Assembly: GCF_000010165.1 (NCBI RefSeq)
Contig: NC_012491.1
Location: 2,921,501-2,985,500 of the forward strand
Source of the DNA: Brevibacillus brevis NBRC 100599
Lineage (GTDB): Bacteria > Bacillota > Bacilli > Brevibacillales > Brevibacillaceae
Length of the DNA: 64,000 nucleotides
Direction of reading: 5' to 3'
A program made the translations under genes and the position numbers. Below the pieces are notes generated by a model that saw only the letters and a list, made by a program, of their open reading frames with translations, was not told where the DNA came from and ran no database searches. Shown here one piece after another: positions 1 to 8,101 of the stretch (position 1 is the first letter of the stretch; every line of letters begins with the position of its first letter).

Positions 1-791
1 GTGAATGGGAGGATGTGATCCCCGGTCGCAGACATTACGAAGCGGGGAGAAGACTGTTAACCCAAGATGTGAATGCGGCGATTGAGGGAGCACTGGAAGC
101 AGGAGCCACCCAAATTATTGTCAATGAGTCTCATGGGCCGATGAACAATATCATCCTGGAAGAATTGCATCCACAGGCAGATGTCATCCGTGGTTTCTTC
201 AAGCCTCTCTGTATGATGCAAGGGATCGACAGTAGCTGCGATGCCGCATTTTTCATCGGCTATCATGGAAAAGCAGGGACAGGAGATGCGGTACTCAATC
301 ATACATTGTCTGGCCTCGCTATCCATCGGCTGATCTTAAATGGTAAAGAAGTGGGCGAAGCAGGGTTAAATGCAGCAATTGCGGGAGCCTTTGGTGTCCC
401 TGTCGTACTCGTTACCGGCGATTCCCAAACGGCGAAAGAGGTAGAAGAAGATATCCCTGGAGTCTTTACGGTCGCTGTAAAAACAGGAATTACAGGACTC
501 TCGTCGCAAGCGATGCATCCCGTTCGTGCGAGAGAGCTGATCCGTCAGCAAGCAAAAGAAGCATTGCTCCATCGCCGTACAGTTAAACCACTTGCACAAA
601 AAGTAGAGAATACGATAGAAGTCGAGTTTACGAAATCGCAATTTGCCACAGCAGTCAGCTGGATGCCAGGAATCGAGCTAATCGAAGGACGCACGGTACG
701 CTTCCATTCGCCTGATCTTGTTAGTATGATGCCCGTATTGCAAGCGATGCTGTTGATAACCGGACAAGTGAATCAGATGATTACTGGTTAA
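1..791 (+). CDS. dppA: M55 family D-aminopeptidase, DppA-like (5' end cut by window)
   Basis: The frame is already open at the left edge (first full codon at base 3), so the start and the N-terminal metal-binding part lie outside the window. The visible 262 codons match DppA-type zinc D-aminopeptidases (M55), which release N-terminal D-amino acids from short peptides such as D-Ala-D-Ala: the RRHYEAGRRLLTQDVNAAIEGAL stretch is split here as RRHYEAGRRL then TQDVNAAIEGAL, followed by the VNESHGPMNN segment, a GYHGKAGT motif and VTGDSQTAKE, all in family order. The GTG at 15 is only an internal codon. In Bacillus dppA heads a dipeptide transport operon; here the gene ends its transcription unit, being followed after 9 bases by a strong terminator. 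Family assignment is firm; the exact substrate is not shown. Confidence 0.85.
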   Translation, partial: EWEDVIPGRRHYEAGRRLLTQDVNAAIEGALEAGATQIIVNESHGPMNNIILEELHPQADVIRGFFKPLCMMQGIDSSCDAAFFIGYHGKAGTGDAVLNHTLSGLAIHRLILNGKEVGEAGLNAAIAGAFGVPVVLVTGDSQTAKEVEEDIPGVFTVAVKTGITGLSSQAMHPVRARELIRQQAKEALLHRRTVKPLAQKVENTIEVEFTKSQFATAVSWMPGIELIEGRTVRFHSPDLVSMMPVLQAMLLITGQVNQMITG

Positions 792-799
792 GGAAACAA

Positions 800-840
800 A
801 AAATGCAGCCCCTCTCACGAGGATCGCTGCATTTTTTTTG
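800..840 (+). terminator. Rho-independent terminator between convergent genes
   Basis: TGCAGC (804-809) pairs with GCTGCA (826-831), with an inner CCTC/GAGG pairing, followed by eight T residues. A-rich sequence on the left side means it can also serve the convergent SLH gene on the other strand. Confidence 0.85.
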
Positions 841-842
841 TT

Positions 843-1505
843 TTAGTTCAGAGGCTTATGACTTTTCAAATACGCAAGGGCATTATAAATCATTTCGGCT
901 GCCTCTTCGCGTGTGACGGGCTTTTGCGGATGGAGCTTGTTTTCCTTATCCAATTCGATAATATCTCTTGCCAAAGCTCGTTGAATGGAGCCTTGGTAAT
1001 CCACGGTGAGGTCATGATCATCTTTGATTTCTACCGGCACTAATTTGATCATGGGCAGATTACCTTTGGTCTCCATGACTTTCATCAGCTGGTGAATGAA
1101 CTGCTCTCTGGTCCATTCCGCATTCGGATCGAGATCATTCGGTAACTCCAATCCGTTCACTGCCGCTATGATCAGACTTTCAGCATACCAAGCATCGTTA
1201 TCTGCTTTGGAAAAATAGTCAGTCGCTTGTGGCGCCTTTACGAAAGTGACCGCTGCCAGACTCAAATCAAAGGCATTTACCATCAGTTGAATACCTTGAG
1301 CAGCCGTAATCGTTTCGTTCGGTGCAAATTTGCTATCATCTACGCCTTTTATCACGCCTTGTTGCTGTAAGGAAAGAATTTTATCCTTCGCTCCCGATTG
1401 GCCTATATCCGTAAAAGGAGTCGTTGCAGCAAAGCTTGGTTGGGAGAATGACACAGTGAACAATGCAAGCAAGGAAAGAGAGATCATATTTTTTCTGATA
1501 TTCAT
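843..1505 (-). CDS. Secreted S-layer homology (SLH) domain protein
   Basis: A 220-residue exported protein. The N-terminus (MNIRKNMISLSLLALFTVSF) is a signal peptide with a likely AxA-type cleavage after SFA. SLH-type segments follow: one near residues 28-75 (FTDIG...GVIKGVDDSKFAPNETITAAQ), a middle one ending in WTREQFIHQLMK, and a last one with LHPQKPVTREEAAEMIYNAL. SLH domains bind pyruvylated secondary cell-wall polymer and tether proteins to the wall; no enzymatic domain is attached, so the role beyond anchoring is unknown. I chose the ATG at 1505 because a GAGG motif lies 8 bases upstream; the GTG at 1514 overlaps that ribosome binding site. It diverges from the VanY-like gene. Confidence 0.8.
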   Translation of the reverse strand: MNIRKNMISLSLLALFTVSFSQPSFAATTPFTDIGQSGAKDKILSLQQQGVIKGVDDSKFAPNETITAAQGIQLMVNAFDLSLAAVTFVKAPQATDYFSKADNDAWYAESLIIAAVNGLELPNDLDPNAEWTREQFIHQLMKVMETKGNLPMIKLVPVEIKDDHDLTVDYQGSIQRALARDIIELDKENKLHPQKPVTREEAAEMIYNALAYLKSHKPLN

Positions 1506-1745
1506 GGTAGCCACCTCGTCAATTTTTGAAGTTTCACTCCATTTGACGAGGAACAGCTGATAACGTTTCAGCTTTCTTTCGCAAAACTATCGGGTTAGAT
1601 AGGGGTACTGCGGGAAATTTCTGTTTGTTTACAACAAAATGATTCAAGGAAAACTTTATCTATTGAGTACGATTTCATTTAACATTGCCTAGTACCATCG
1701 TAGTAAAAAAGAATAACGTGTGTTTGAACAATGGAGGAAGTGGAA

Positions 1746-2597
1746 ATGAAAAAGAGATTTTTCTTACTAGGTATTCTTTTATTGTTGTTCGGTTATCCAT
1801 TTTTGTGGCCACTCATCGATGCTTTATGGGAACCAAAAGAGCCGGATGCTGCTGCTTTCCCGAAATACAAAGCGATTCGAGTTGAAAAAGACCAGATTTA
1901 TCAGGGCGATCTGTTATTGGTCAACAAGAAGGAACCGATCCATACAGAGGCGGTGCCATCCGATATGATCCTTTTGTCTTCGCACAACTATTTAGTGGAG
2001 GGCTATTGCTTGCAAGACAATTCCATTGAATTGTCTGAGAACGCAGCGAAGGCGTTCAACGAGATGGTCCATGCAGCAAGCAGGGACAATGTAAAGGATT
2101 TTATGATCAAAAGCGGCTATCGAAGCTTGGAAAAACCGGGAAAACTGGCTGAAGAGAAGGGACATGACGACGATGTATTGCCAGGTTGTTTTAACGAACA
2201 TCATCTGGGTACAGCCTTGGACGTTACATCCACACAAATGAAAATCGACCAATCCCCTGAAGGAAAGTGGCTACAAGAAAACGCCTGGAAATACGGGTTC
2301 ATTTTGCGTTATCCGAAGGAAAAGGTCACAATCACGGGCGTTCCTTACAATCCTATGCATTACCGATTTGTAGGTTTGCCGCACAGCGCCATTATGCAAG
2401 AGCGCCAGTTAACCTTGGAGGAGTACGTGAAATACTTGCGGGAGGCAAAGGAAGTGTCAGGGACGATAAATGGTGGAGACTACAAAATTTATTATGATCC
2501 AGTGGCGACTAGCATCATGATTCAAGTGCCGACCAATGGGAAATATGTGCTTTCTGGCGATAAACAGGGAGGTGTTATTGTGACAGAGTTTTTGTAG
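1746..2597 (+). CDS. VanY-like M15B D,D-carboxypeptidase, atypical active site
   Basis: A 283-residue membrane-anchored protein: one N-terminal hydrophobic segment (residues 4-22), then an M15B peptidase domain. It resembles VanY of Tn1546 along its length (QGDLLLVN, GKWLQENAWKYGFILRYP, VGLPHSAIM, GVIVTEF), so it probably trims terminal D-Ala from peptidoglycan stem peptides. The zinc-site motifs are SGYRS and HHLGTALDV. The third motif, normally EPWH with Glu as catalytic base, reads NPMH here: Asn202 replaces Glu and Met replaces Trp, while His205 is kept. Activity may therefore be weak, changed or lost. Start at 1746: GGAGG at 1733-1737 gives an 8-base spacing, whereas the ATG at 1731 overlaps that site. 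No vanHAX genes are adjacent, so this alone does not indicate glycopeptide resistance. Confidence 0.8.
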   Translation: MKKRFFLLGILLLLFGYPFLWPLIDALWEPKEPDAAAFPKYKAIRVEKDQIYQGDLLLVNKKEPIHTEAVPSDMILLSSHNYLVEGYCLQDNSIELSENAAKAFNEMVHAASRDNVKDFMIKSGYRSLEKPGKLAEEKGHDDDVLPGCFNEHHLGTALDVTSTQMKIDQSPEGKWLQENAWKYGFILRYPKEKVTITGVPYNPMHYRFVGLPHSAIMQERQLTLEEYVKYLREAKEVSGTINGGDYKIYYDPVATSIMIQVPTNGKYVLSGDKQGGVIVTEFL

Positions 2598-2639
2598 CTT
2601 GCAGAGAGCGAATCAGGCCACTAGTTTTGAAGAGATATG

Positions 2640-2675
2640 AAAAAGGCTGCTGTAGCTCTCAGCAGCCTTTTTGTG
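2640..2675. terminator. Bidirectional terminator
   Basis: Perfect stem AAAAAGGCTGCTG / CAGCAGCCTTTTT with a 7-base loop between two convergent genes. A and T tracts on both sides allow termination in either direction. Confidence 0.85.
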
Positions 2676-2693
2676 TTGCGCCCCAGAAAATGA

Positions 2694-3377
2694 TCAAATT
2701 ACACGTCTTCCGACCTCAAAACGTTTTTCCCAGGAAGTCCCCTTGAAATTGGTTGTTGTAACTCCAGGTTTACCGTACGTATGCAGCAGCTTATTGTCCC
2801 CAGCGTAGATGGCAACATGGGTAATGCGAGAAGAAGAGCTGCCGTAGCTGTGGAAGAAAACAAGATCTCCTTTTTGCAGTTGATCCTTCGAGACTTTTTG
2901 ACCGACTTTAGACTGTTGACGTGAGTCTCGTGGCAGACTTACTCCGACCTCTTTAAACACTCGCTGTGTAAAGGAAGAGCAATCAAATGTACGCGTTGTT
3001 TTTTTACTGGATCCAAATTTATAAGGGACGCCTTTATACTTCATTCCTTCTGAAATGACCTGATCAGCAATGTCGGAAGAGGGAGCCGTTTTACTAACTA
3101 TCTGTTTATTCTGGCTACCATCAGTGGTGCTTTCCTCAGTGGCAGTCAGGTCGTTATTTGTACCGTCTTGTACCATCTGACCATATTGCTCATTATCAAT
3201 TTGTTCCATATTCTGGTCATACTTATGTTTTTTCTGCTGTTTATCCGGAGTATGTGCAGCTGTGGAGATAAGACTTGTCTCAGAAGCCGCGTAGGCTTGT
3301 CCGCTCATGAGAAGAGAAGTTCCCATTAGAATAGCTACGACCGTAGTAGTGGTGCCTTTCCAGTTTCGCTTTATCAT
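2694..3377 (-). CDS. Secreted NlpC/P60 cell-wall endopeptidase
   Basis: A 227-residue exported protein with a signal peptide (MIKRNWKGTTTTVVAILMG..., cleavage near AYA-AS), a Ser/Thr/Gln-rich linker (about residues 35-105) and a C-terminal NlpC/P60 domain. Catalytic Cys is in FDCSSFTQRVF and the first His in THVAIYAGD; a later polar residue near LLHTYGK completes the triad. These enzymes cut gamma-D-Glu-meso-DAP bonds in stem peptides. There is no LysM or SLH wall anchor, so it may act in the medium or be held by the linker. Start at 3377 has GGAGG 6 bases upstream; the longer open frame to 3575 has no such site. It diverges from a two-component system and may be under its control. Confidence 0.87.
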   Translation of the reverse strand: MIKRNWKGTTTTVVAILMGTSLLMSGQAYAASETSLISTAAHTPDKQQKKHKYDQNMEQIDNEQYGQMVQDGTNNDLTATEESTTDGSQNKQIVSKTAPSSDIADQVISEGMKYKGVPYKFGSSKKTTRTFDCSSFTQRVFKEVGVSLPRDSRQQSKVGQKVSKDQLQKGDLVFFHSYGSSSSRITHVAIYAGDNKLLHTYGKPGVTTTNFKGTSWEKRFEVGRRVI

Positions 3378-3524
3378 GATGTTCCTCCTTCTGAATGGTT
3401 GATCATGTTGTGTGTTTCTCATCCACGCTCTTATCGTACACAACAAAACTAAGATTCCCGGTAGAATTTCATGAGAGTTTCCTGAGAAAACTGTTGGTAA
3501 GATATTCAAACGGAGATGATATGC

Positions 3525-4211
3525 ATGCCTACGCCAGATGGAAAAGGTTATTTGCTGCTTGTTGAAGATGAACATAACTTGGCAAGATACTTACAATTGG
3601 AGTTGGAGAATGAAGGATTTTCGACGGATATTGAATACGACGGGCTTTCCGGATTAGAAAAGGCACTGACGATCGAGTACGACCTCATCCTGCTGGATGT
3701 CATGCTGCCCGAATTATCGGGGATAGAATTATGCCGGCGCATTCGGGAAACCAAAGATGTCCCCATTATCATGATCACGGCTCGCGGAGAGGTTCCGGAT
3801 ATCGTGACGGGATTAGACAGTGGAGCAAATGACTACTTGGCAAAGCCGTTTGCCATCGAGGAGTTGTTTGCCCGGATTCGAGTCTTATTGCGTCAGCGGG
3901 AATCAAAAGCAAACCAGGAGATAGTGGTTGGCCGATTGCGTATCCAGCCCAACGCGCGGCGAGTGTTCCTCGATGAAGAGGAAATCATGTTGACCCCACG
4001 CGAGTTTGATTTGCTTTATTATATGGTTCAAAACAAGGAGCAAGCGGTTTCGCGAGAGCAAATTCTCACAGCCGTTTGGGGTTTTGACTTTATGGGGAAT
4101 ACCAACATCGTGGATGTGTATATCCGGTATTTGCGGAACAAAATTGAAAGTGATCCATCCGTCAAGCTGATACATACCGTCCGAGGAATCGGCTATACAC
4201 TACGAGATTAA
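3525..4211 (+). CDS. OmpR/PhoB-family response regulator
   Basis: About 228 residues: receiver domain (residues 10-122) with acidic pocket VEDE, phospho-acceptor Asp in ILLDVMLP, conserved Thr in MITARG and Lys in AKPF, then a winged-helix DNA-binding domain (residues 130-228) ending HTVRGIGYTLRD. It pairs with the kinase beginning 12 bases downstream. The ATG at 3525 is preferred because GGAG at 3512-3515 gives a 9-base spacing; the in-frame ATG at 3516 directly abuts it. The divergent NlpC/P60 hydrolase suggests a cell-envelope regulon, but the signal and targets cannot be read from sequence. Confidence 0.9.
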   Translation: MPTPDGKGYLLLVEDEHNLARYLQLELENEGFSTDIEYDGLSGLEKALTIEYDLILLDVMLPELSGIELCRRIRETKDVPIIMITARGEVPDIVTGLDSGANDYLAKPFAIEELFARIRVLLRQRESKANQEIVVGRLRIQPNARRVFLDEEEIMLTPREFDLLYYMVQNKEQAVSREQILTAVWGFDFMGNTNIVDVYIRYLRNKIESDPSVKLIHTVRGIGYTLRD

Positions 4212-4223
4212 AAGGAGAACGCA

Positions 4224-5591
4224 GTGCTTACACCTCGCAGATACTCACTCAAATGGAGACTGACACTGTTTTTTAGCTCTGGCATGCTGGTTTTGCTTCT
4301 CTTTTTGTCTATTTTTATTTTTTTCAGCACCTCTAATCTCGTCCATCAACATGAGCAAAAATTACTCAATCAGAAAGCGACGGCCATCGCAGCCGATTTG
4401 AAAACAGAAATCACCGAAGAAGCATCGTTGAAGATTCCCTACCTGACGCGTCTGTTAACCAATTACGCTGACGTCAATCAATCCATTACCATCAGCGATC
4501 AAAACGGCAAGGAAATCGCTTCGATACAGGGAGCCAATTGGAGAAAAGACCCGGAAGACTATTATGAAAGGACCTTGGTCGCGAAAGAGCCTGTACAGCT
4601 GCCGTTTACATCCGAGCTTTTGTTTGTGCAAATTTCTACTACGACAGAGGCGCTTGAATGGTATTTTTCTATCTTGCTCACGATTCTTTTTCTCTCGTCC
4701 TTTTTTACGTTGCTTCTTTCGGCGATTGGAGGCTACTGGTTGAGTAACTGGGGATTGAAGCCTCTCGATCATCTTATCCAGCAAATCCATTCCATTTTCC
4801 CTCAACGTCTCTCCCAGCGAATTCACCATCATCACGTAGAGACTGAAATCTACGAGCTAATCCATGCCTTTAATCTGTTGTTAGATCGTATGGAAGAAGC
4901 AATGGTCTATCAGCAGCGATTCGTCACAGATGCCTCTCACGAATTGCGAACACCGCTCTCGATTATTGAAGGGTATGTAAGTCTTCTGCAAAGATGGGGG
5001 CAGCACAAACCAGAAGTAAGGGACGAAGCACTCGCTGCTGTGGAGCAGGAGTGTAAACGACTTTTCAAACTCATCGATGACCTGTTGTCGCTAGCCAAAC
5101 TGCAGCATGCCTCACAAGTAAGCTCAACGAAGGTCGTGCAGCCATTAACTCCTCTGTTACTGGAAGTAAAGCAAGCATGGGTACCCATTTTCCCTCCACA
5201 AATTAAGCTGCTGTTTGAATGGGAAGAAGCTCTTGTCCTTTTCATGGATCGAGAGCGGATTCGACAGTTATTGGACATCCTTTTGGACAATGCACGGAAA
5301 TACACAGATGAAGGACAAGTGAGGGTACGAGCATATGGGGATGAAGAGGCCGTGCACATTGTGGTAGAGGATACGGGTATCGGTATTCAGGCAAAGGAGA
5401 TTCCCCATCTATTTAAGCGATTTTATCGCGTAGACAAATCCCGTACGCGAAAAAGGGGAGGAAGCGGGATCGGTCTGGCCATCGCCCAAGCAATTGTCGC
5501 AGATCACGAGGGAAGCATCTCCATTGCTCCTTCCGCGGAAAGAGGCGTGATTGTTCATGTTTTGTTGAAAAAAGAGGGAATGGTTGGATGA
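4224..5591 (+). CDS. Membrane sensor histidine kinase (two TM, HAMP, HisKA, HATPase)
   Basis: 455 residues starting at GTG, with AAGGAG upstream. Two transmembrane segments (about residues 12-38 and 145-172) flank an extracellular sensor loop of about 105 residues with no recognisable fold. A HAMP region follows, then HisKA with the phospho-accepting His in SHELRTPLSIIEGY, an N box (DNARKYT), G1 (EDTGIGIQ), F (LFKRFYRVD) and G2 (GGSGIGLAIA). All catalytic boxes are intact. It is co-transcribed with the regulator upstream and ends before a terminator. The architecture is that of PhoR/ArlS/CssS-type kinases; none can be assigned specifically. Confidence 0.9.
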   Translation: MLTPRRYSLKWRLTLFFSSGMLVLLLFLSIFIFFSTSNLVHQHEQKLLNQKATAIAADLKTEITEEASLKIPYLTRLLTNYADVNQSITISDQNGKEIASIQGANWRKDPEDYYERTLVAKEPVQLPFTSELLFVQISTTTEALEWYFSILLTILFLSSFFTLLLSAIGGYWLSNWGLKPLDHLIQQIHSIFPQRLSQRIHHHHVETEIYELIHAFNLLLDRMEEAMVYQQRFVTDASHELRTPLSIIEGYVSLLQRWGQHKPEVRDEALAAVEQECKRLFKLIDDLLSLAKLQHASQVSSTKVVQPLTPLLLEVKQAWVPIFPPQIKLLFEWEEALVLFMDRERIRQLLDILLDNARKYTDEGQVRVRAYGDEEAVHIVVEDTGIGIQAKEIPHLFKRFYRVDKSRTRKRGGSGIGLAIAQAIVADHEGSISIAPSAERGVIVHVLLKKEGMVG

Positions 5592-5601
5592 CACGAATGA
5601 T

Positions 5602-5646
5602 GAACGATGGGGCTCTGTGGGCGTGCATTCCAGAGCCTTCGTTTCT
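5602..5646 (+). terminator. Likely terminator of the two-component operon
   Basis: GAACGA-GGGGCTCTG pairs with CAGAGCC-TTCGTTTC around a 13-base loop. The core GGCTCTG/CAGAGCC is perfect. The T-run is short, so confidence is moderate. Confidence 0.55.
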
Positions 5647-5723
5647 CATAGTGTTCTGGTTTATGAACCTGTAAAATGAAAGGGAGTCAATACAAAGAGT
5701 CATTCTTGACGGAGGTGCTCAAA

Positions 5724-6161
5724 GTGGGAAAGTCCCATAAATACATACATAGCAAAATCGGAATACGCCAAGATCAGATGAAGGGTTTTCAGCATCCCCA
5801 ATATGTCATTACAATCAATGACATCACTTTGAATGACTATTTGAATCAAAATACGCAGAGTCGTTCTTTTGATTTATTGGTTCCACCTATCGGGCTTTTT
5901 AATAATCGGGATCAGCAAAAAGTCCTTGAATTGCTTTCTTTTATAAATGTAGCTCTTCCTATTTTAGTTTGTTCGGATGACATGGATTTCTCTTGTACAG
6001 TTGTCGCCACGAATGTAGAGGAGGGGGAGAATTACATCATTTGGAAAACCTTCGGATATGGGGTGGACATGTCAAAACCGATCCATGTTCCGCCATTAAC
6101 CTTTGAAAAAGACGTGTATACAGAATTTGTTGAAGCGTTCAAAAGTTTTATTCAAAAGTAA
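5724..6161 (+). CDS. Uncharacterised protein (about 145 aa)
   Basis: I do not recognise this protein. GGAGG at 5711-5715 sits 8 bases before a GTG at 5724, which I take as the start over the ATG at 5676. The product is a soluble protein without signal peptide or membrane segment, starting with a basic stretch (GKSHKYIHSKIGIRQDQ), then alternating hydrophobic strands (PQYVITINDITLNDYL, VALPILVCSDDMDF, CTVVATNVEEGENYIIW) and an acidic/aromatic C-terminus. The size and strand pattern resemble small intracellular immunity or DUF proteins, but there is no toxin or other partner next to it. It stands alone between a terminator and a convergent LysR gene. Confidence 0.6.
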   Translation: MGKSHKYIHSKIGIRQDQMKGFQHPQYVITINDITLNDYLNQNTQSRSFDLLVPPIGLFNNRDQQKVLELLSFINVALPILVCSDDMDFSCTVVATNVEEGENYIIWKTFGYGVDMSKPIHVPPLTFEKDVYTEFVEAFKSFIQK

Positions 6162-6260
6162 TTGATGACTAAATAATGATAGGCATTCCCTATCGTAATG
6201 ATAACAACGATACTATTGAACAATGATTCGCCACGTCATAAACTGATCTTGACTCCCGCA

Positions 6261-7157
6261 TCAGCGAACATCATCGCGTTTTACCGTGGCAATTAACTGC
6301 TCCATAAAAACTCGGCTTGCCGCACATAAATACTTGTTTTTCCGGTAAACGATACCGATTTGCGCCGTAATATTTGGCTGTTGGATTGGAATCGTGCGAA
6401 TCCGTTTATCATCGATATAGTCGAGGTAGCCTTTCGAAAGAACCGTGACACCGACACCTTGCCCGACCATATTCGTAATCGATTCCATTGTGGTCATCTC
6501 CAAAACAGGCTGTGGCGAGAAGCCCAGCTCCTTACATCTTTCGTCAATCAACTGACGCAAAAAGTACGTGTTGGGCAATAAAATGGAGGGGGTTTCTTTC
6601 AAAATCGCAAGGGAAACAAACGGTTCCTTCGCGAGCGGATGACCCACAGGTACGCCAATAGCCAGATTTTCTGTATAGAGCGGAATGGTTTCCAGATCGT
6701 CATGCTCCATCGGTAAAAAAACAACCCCCAGATCGAGTTCGTTTCTCAAAAGTCCTTCATAAATATCACCAGTTCTCAACCCGAAAACAGACAATTCTAC
6801 CTTCGGATAACGCTGGTGAAACTCGATAACAGTAGGCGGGAGCAAGTAATTGACAACCGTCAGCAGTACGCCAATCTTTAATGCGCCTCTGCTTAAGCCT
6901 TGCAGCTCGCTAATCGCTGCCCGTGCCTGTGACAGCTCATGAAACACCTGATAGCTATGGTGAAGCAATGTTTTGCCTGCTTCCGTCATAACCGTTCGTT
7001 TGCCGATGCGATCAAACAAAGGCATGCCGATTTCATGCTCAAGCAGACGGATTTGCTGACTGAGTGTAGGCTGCGCAATGCCCAATTTCTCAGCTGCACG
7101 AGTAAAATTTAACTCCTGGCACAGTGCCATAAAGTATTCTAATTGCTTGAGCTCCAA
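6261..7157 (-). CDS. LysR-family transcriptional regulator
   Basis: About 298 residues with an N-terminal winged HTH (LEYFMALCQELNFTRAAEKLGIAQPTLSQQIRLLE) and a substrate-binding domain from about residue 90 (GALKIGVLLTVVNYLLPP, LDLGVVFLP, GVGVTVLSKGYL). The closest general type is the CynR/CysL group. The start chosen is a TTG at 7157, which gives the usual MELKQLEYF opening and lies 9 bases after a GGGGGG run; the ATG at 7166 directly abuts that run. It is transcribed divergently from the MOSC gene, about 130 bases apart, so the MOSC gene is the natural candidate target. The inducer is unknown. Confidence 0.88.
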   Translation of the reverse strand: MELKQLEYFMALCQELNFTRAAEKLGIAQPTLSQQIRLLEHEIGMPLFDRIGKRTVMTEAGKTLLHHSYQVFHELSQARAAISELQGLSRGALKIGVLLTVVNYLLPPTVIEFHQRYPKVELSVFGLRTGDIYEGLLRNELDLGVVFLPMEHDDLETIPLYTENLAIGVPVGHPLAKEPFVSLAILKETPSILLPNTYFLRQLIDERCKELGFSPQPVLEMTTMESITNMVGQGVGVTVLSKGYLDYIDDKRIRTIPIQQPNITAQIGIVYRKNKYLCAASRVFMEQLIATVKRDDVR

Positions 7158-7286
7158 AAAGACCATCCCCCCGGCGATTTATGAACGAACAATAGGATTT
7201 TCCTATTATTATAAGATAAACCATTATGAAATGATATGAATGTCGTGTGCCATGCGCACTTCCAAGAAAGCATGAGGTGATCGCTT

Positions 7287-7970
7287 GTGAATATCGAAAT
7301 CCTATCGATAAATGTAGGGAAACCCAAACAGGTACAGTACCAAAACAAAGAGGTCTCTACCGGCATTTACAAAACCCCGACCACAAAAGCTCTTTATTTA
7401 TCCTTTTTGAACTTGGAGGGAGATGGGCAAGCAGATCTTGTCCACCATGGAGGGAAGGAAAAGGCTGTATGCGTCTATCCCTATGAGCATTACCCATTTT
7501 GGGAAGCCCAATTGCAGAGGGAGCTTCCAATCGGTGCATTCGGAGAAAATCTGACGATCCGGGGATTAGTAGAAACGGATGTTTGTATCGGTGATACCTT
7601 TCAGCTAGGGGAAGCGGTCGTGCAGATTAGTCAACCGAGACAGCCCTGTTACAAATTGTCTGTCCGTTACGGTGTACCTGAAATGTTGGTTAAGGTACAA
7701 GAGACCGGCTATACTGGTTATTATTTTCGCGTGCTAAAAGAAGGGCTTGTATCTCATACGGATGGATTAATAAGACTTTCTTGTCATCCAAAAGCGATAA
7801 CGGTCTCGTATGCAAACCGAATCATGCATCAAGAAAAAGACAATATCGATGGTATGAAAAAGCTATTGGAAGTAGAGGAGCTGTCCTCAAATTGGCGTGC
7901 GACTTTTACCAAACGATTATCCGGCGTGGAAATTGATACTCGTGAAAGGCTGACAGGCAACCAAGCATAA
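7287..7970 (+). CDS. MOSC-domain protein (YiiM-like)
   Basis: 227 residues from a GTG with GAGGTGAT just upstream. The MOSC domain covers about residues 20-165, with LVHHGGKEKAVCVYPYEHY, FGENLTIRGL and the conserved Cys in QPRQPCYKLSVRYG. MOSC proteins carry sulfur on that Cys or bind molybdenum cofactor; YiiM-type members reduce N-hydroxylated compounds such as 6-hydroxylaminopurine. A C-terminal helical extension (EVEELSSNWRATFTKRL) is typical of the longer YiiM-type members. It faces the LysR gene divergently. The sulfur-transfer role is family knowledge; the substrate here is unknown. Confidence 0.82.
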   Translation: MNIEILSINVGKPKQVQYQNKEVSTGIYKTPTTKALYLSFLNLEGDGQADLVHHGGKEKAVCVYPYEHYPFWEAQLQRELPIGAFGENLTIRGLVETDVCIGDTFQLGEAVVQISQPRQPCYKLSVRYGVPEMLVKVQETGYTGYYFRVLKEGLVSHTDGLIRLSCHPKAITVSYANRIMHQEKDNIDGMKKLLEVEELSSNWRATFTKRLSGVEIDTRERLTGNQA

Positions 7971-8038
7971 CGACAGTATTGGCAAGGAAGAATGTGATCG
8001 TTGTGAAGAACCAGCTGAAATTGCTCTTCAGAATAGTT

Positions 8039-8066
8039 ACCTGTCATCAGGTAGCCACATAGGCTA
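8039..8066 (+). promoter_or_regulatory. Candidate SigK/SigE-type sporulation promoter
   Basis: CATAGGCTA at 8058-8066 fits the mother-cell -10 pattern CATAnnnTA exactly. An AC pair at 8039-8040 is 17 bases upstream, in the place of a SigK -35. The cupin start codon is 35 bases downstream of the -10. Short degenerate motifs like this arise by chance, so this is a candidate only. Confidence 0.4.
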
Positions 8067-8101
8067 AAGGGTAAATCCTTTACACTGGAGAGGAGATCGA
8101 G

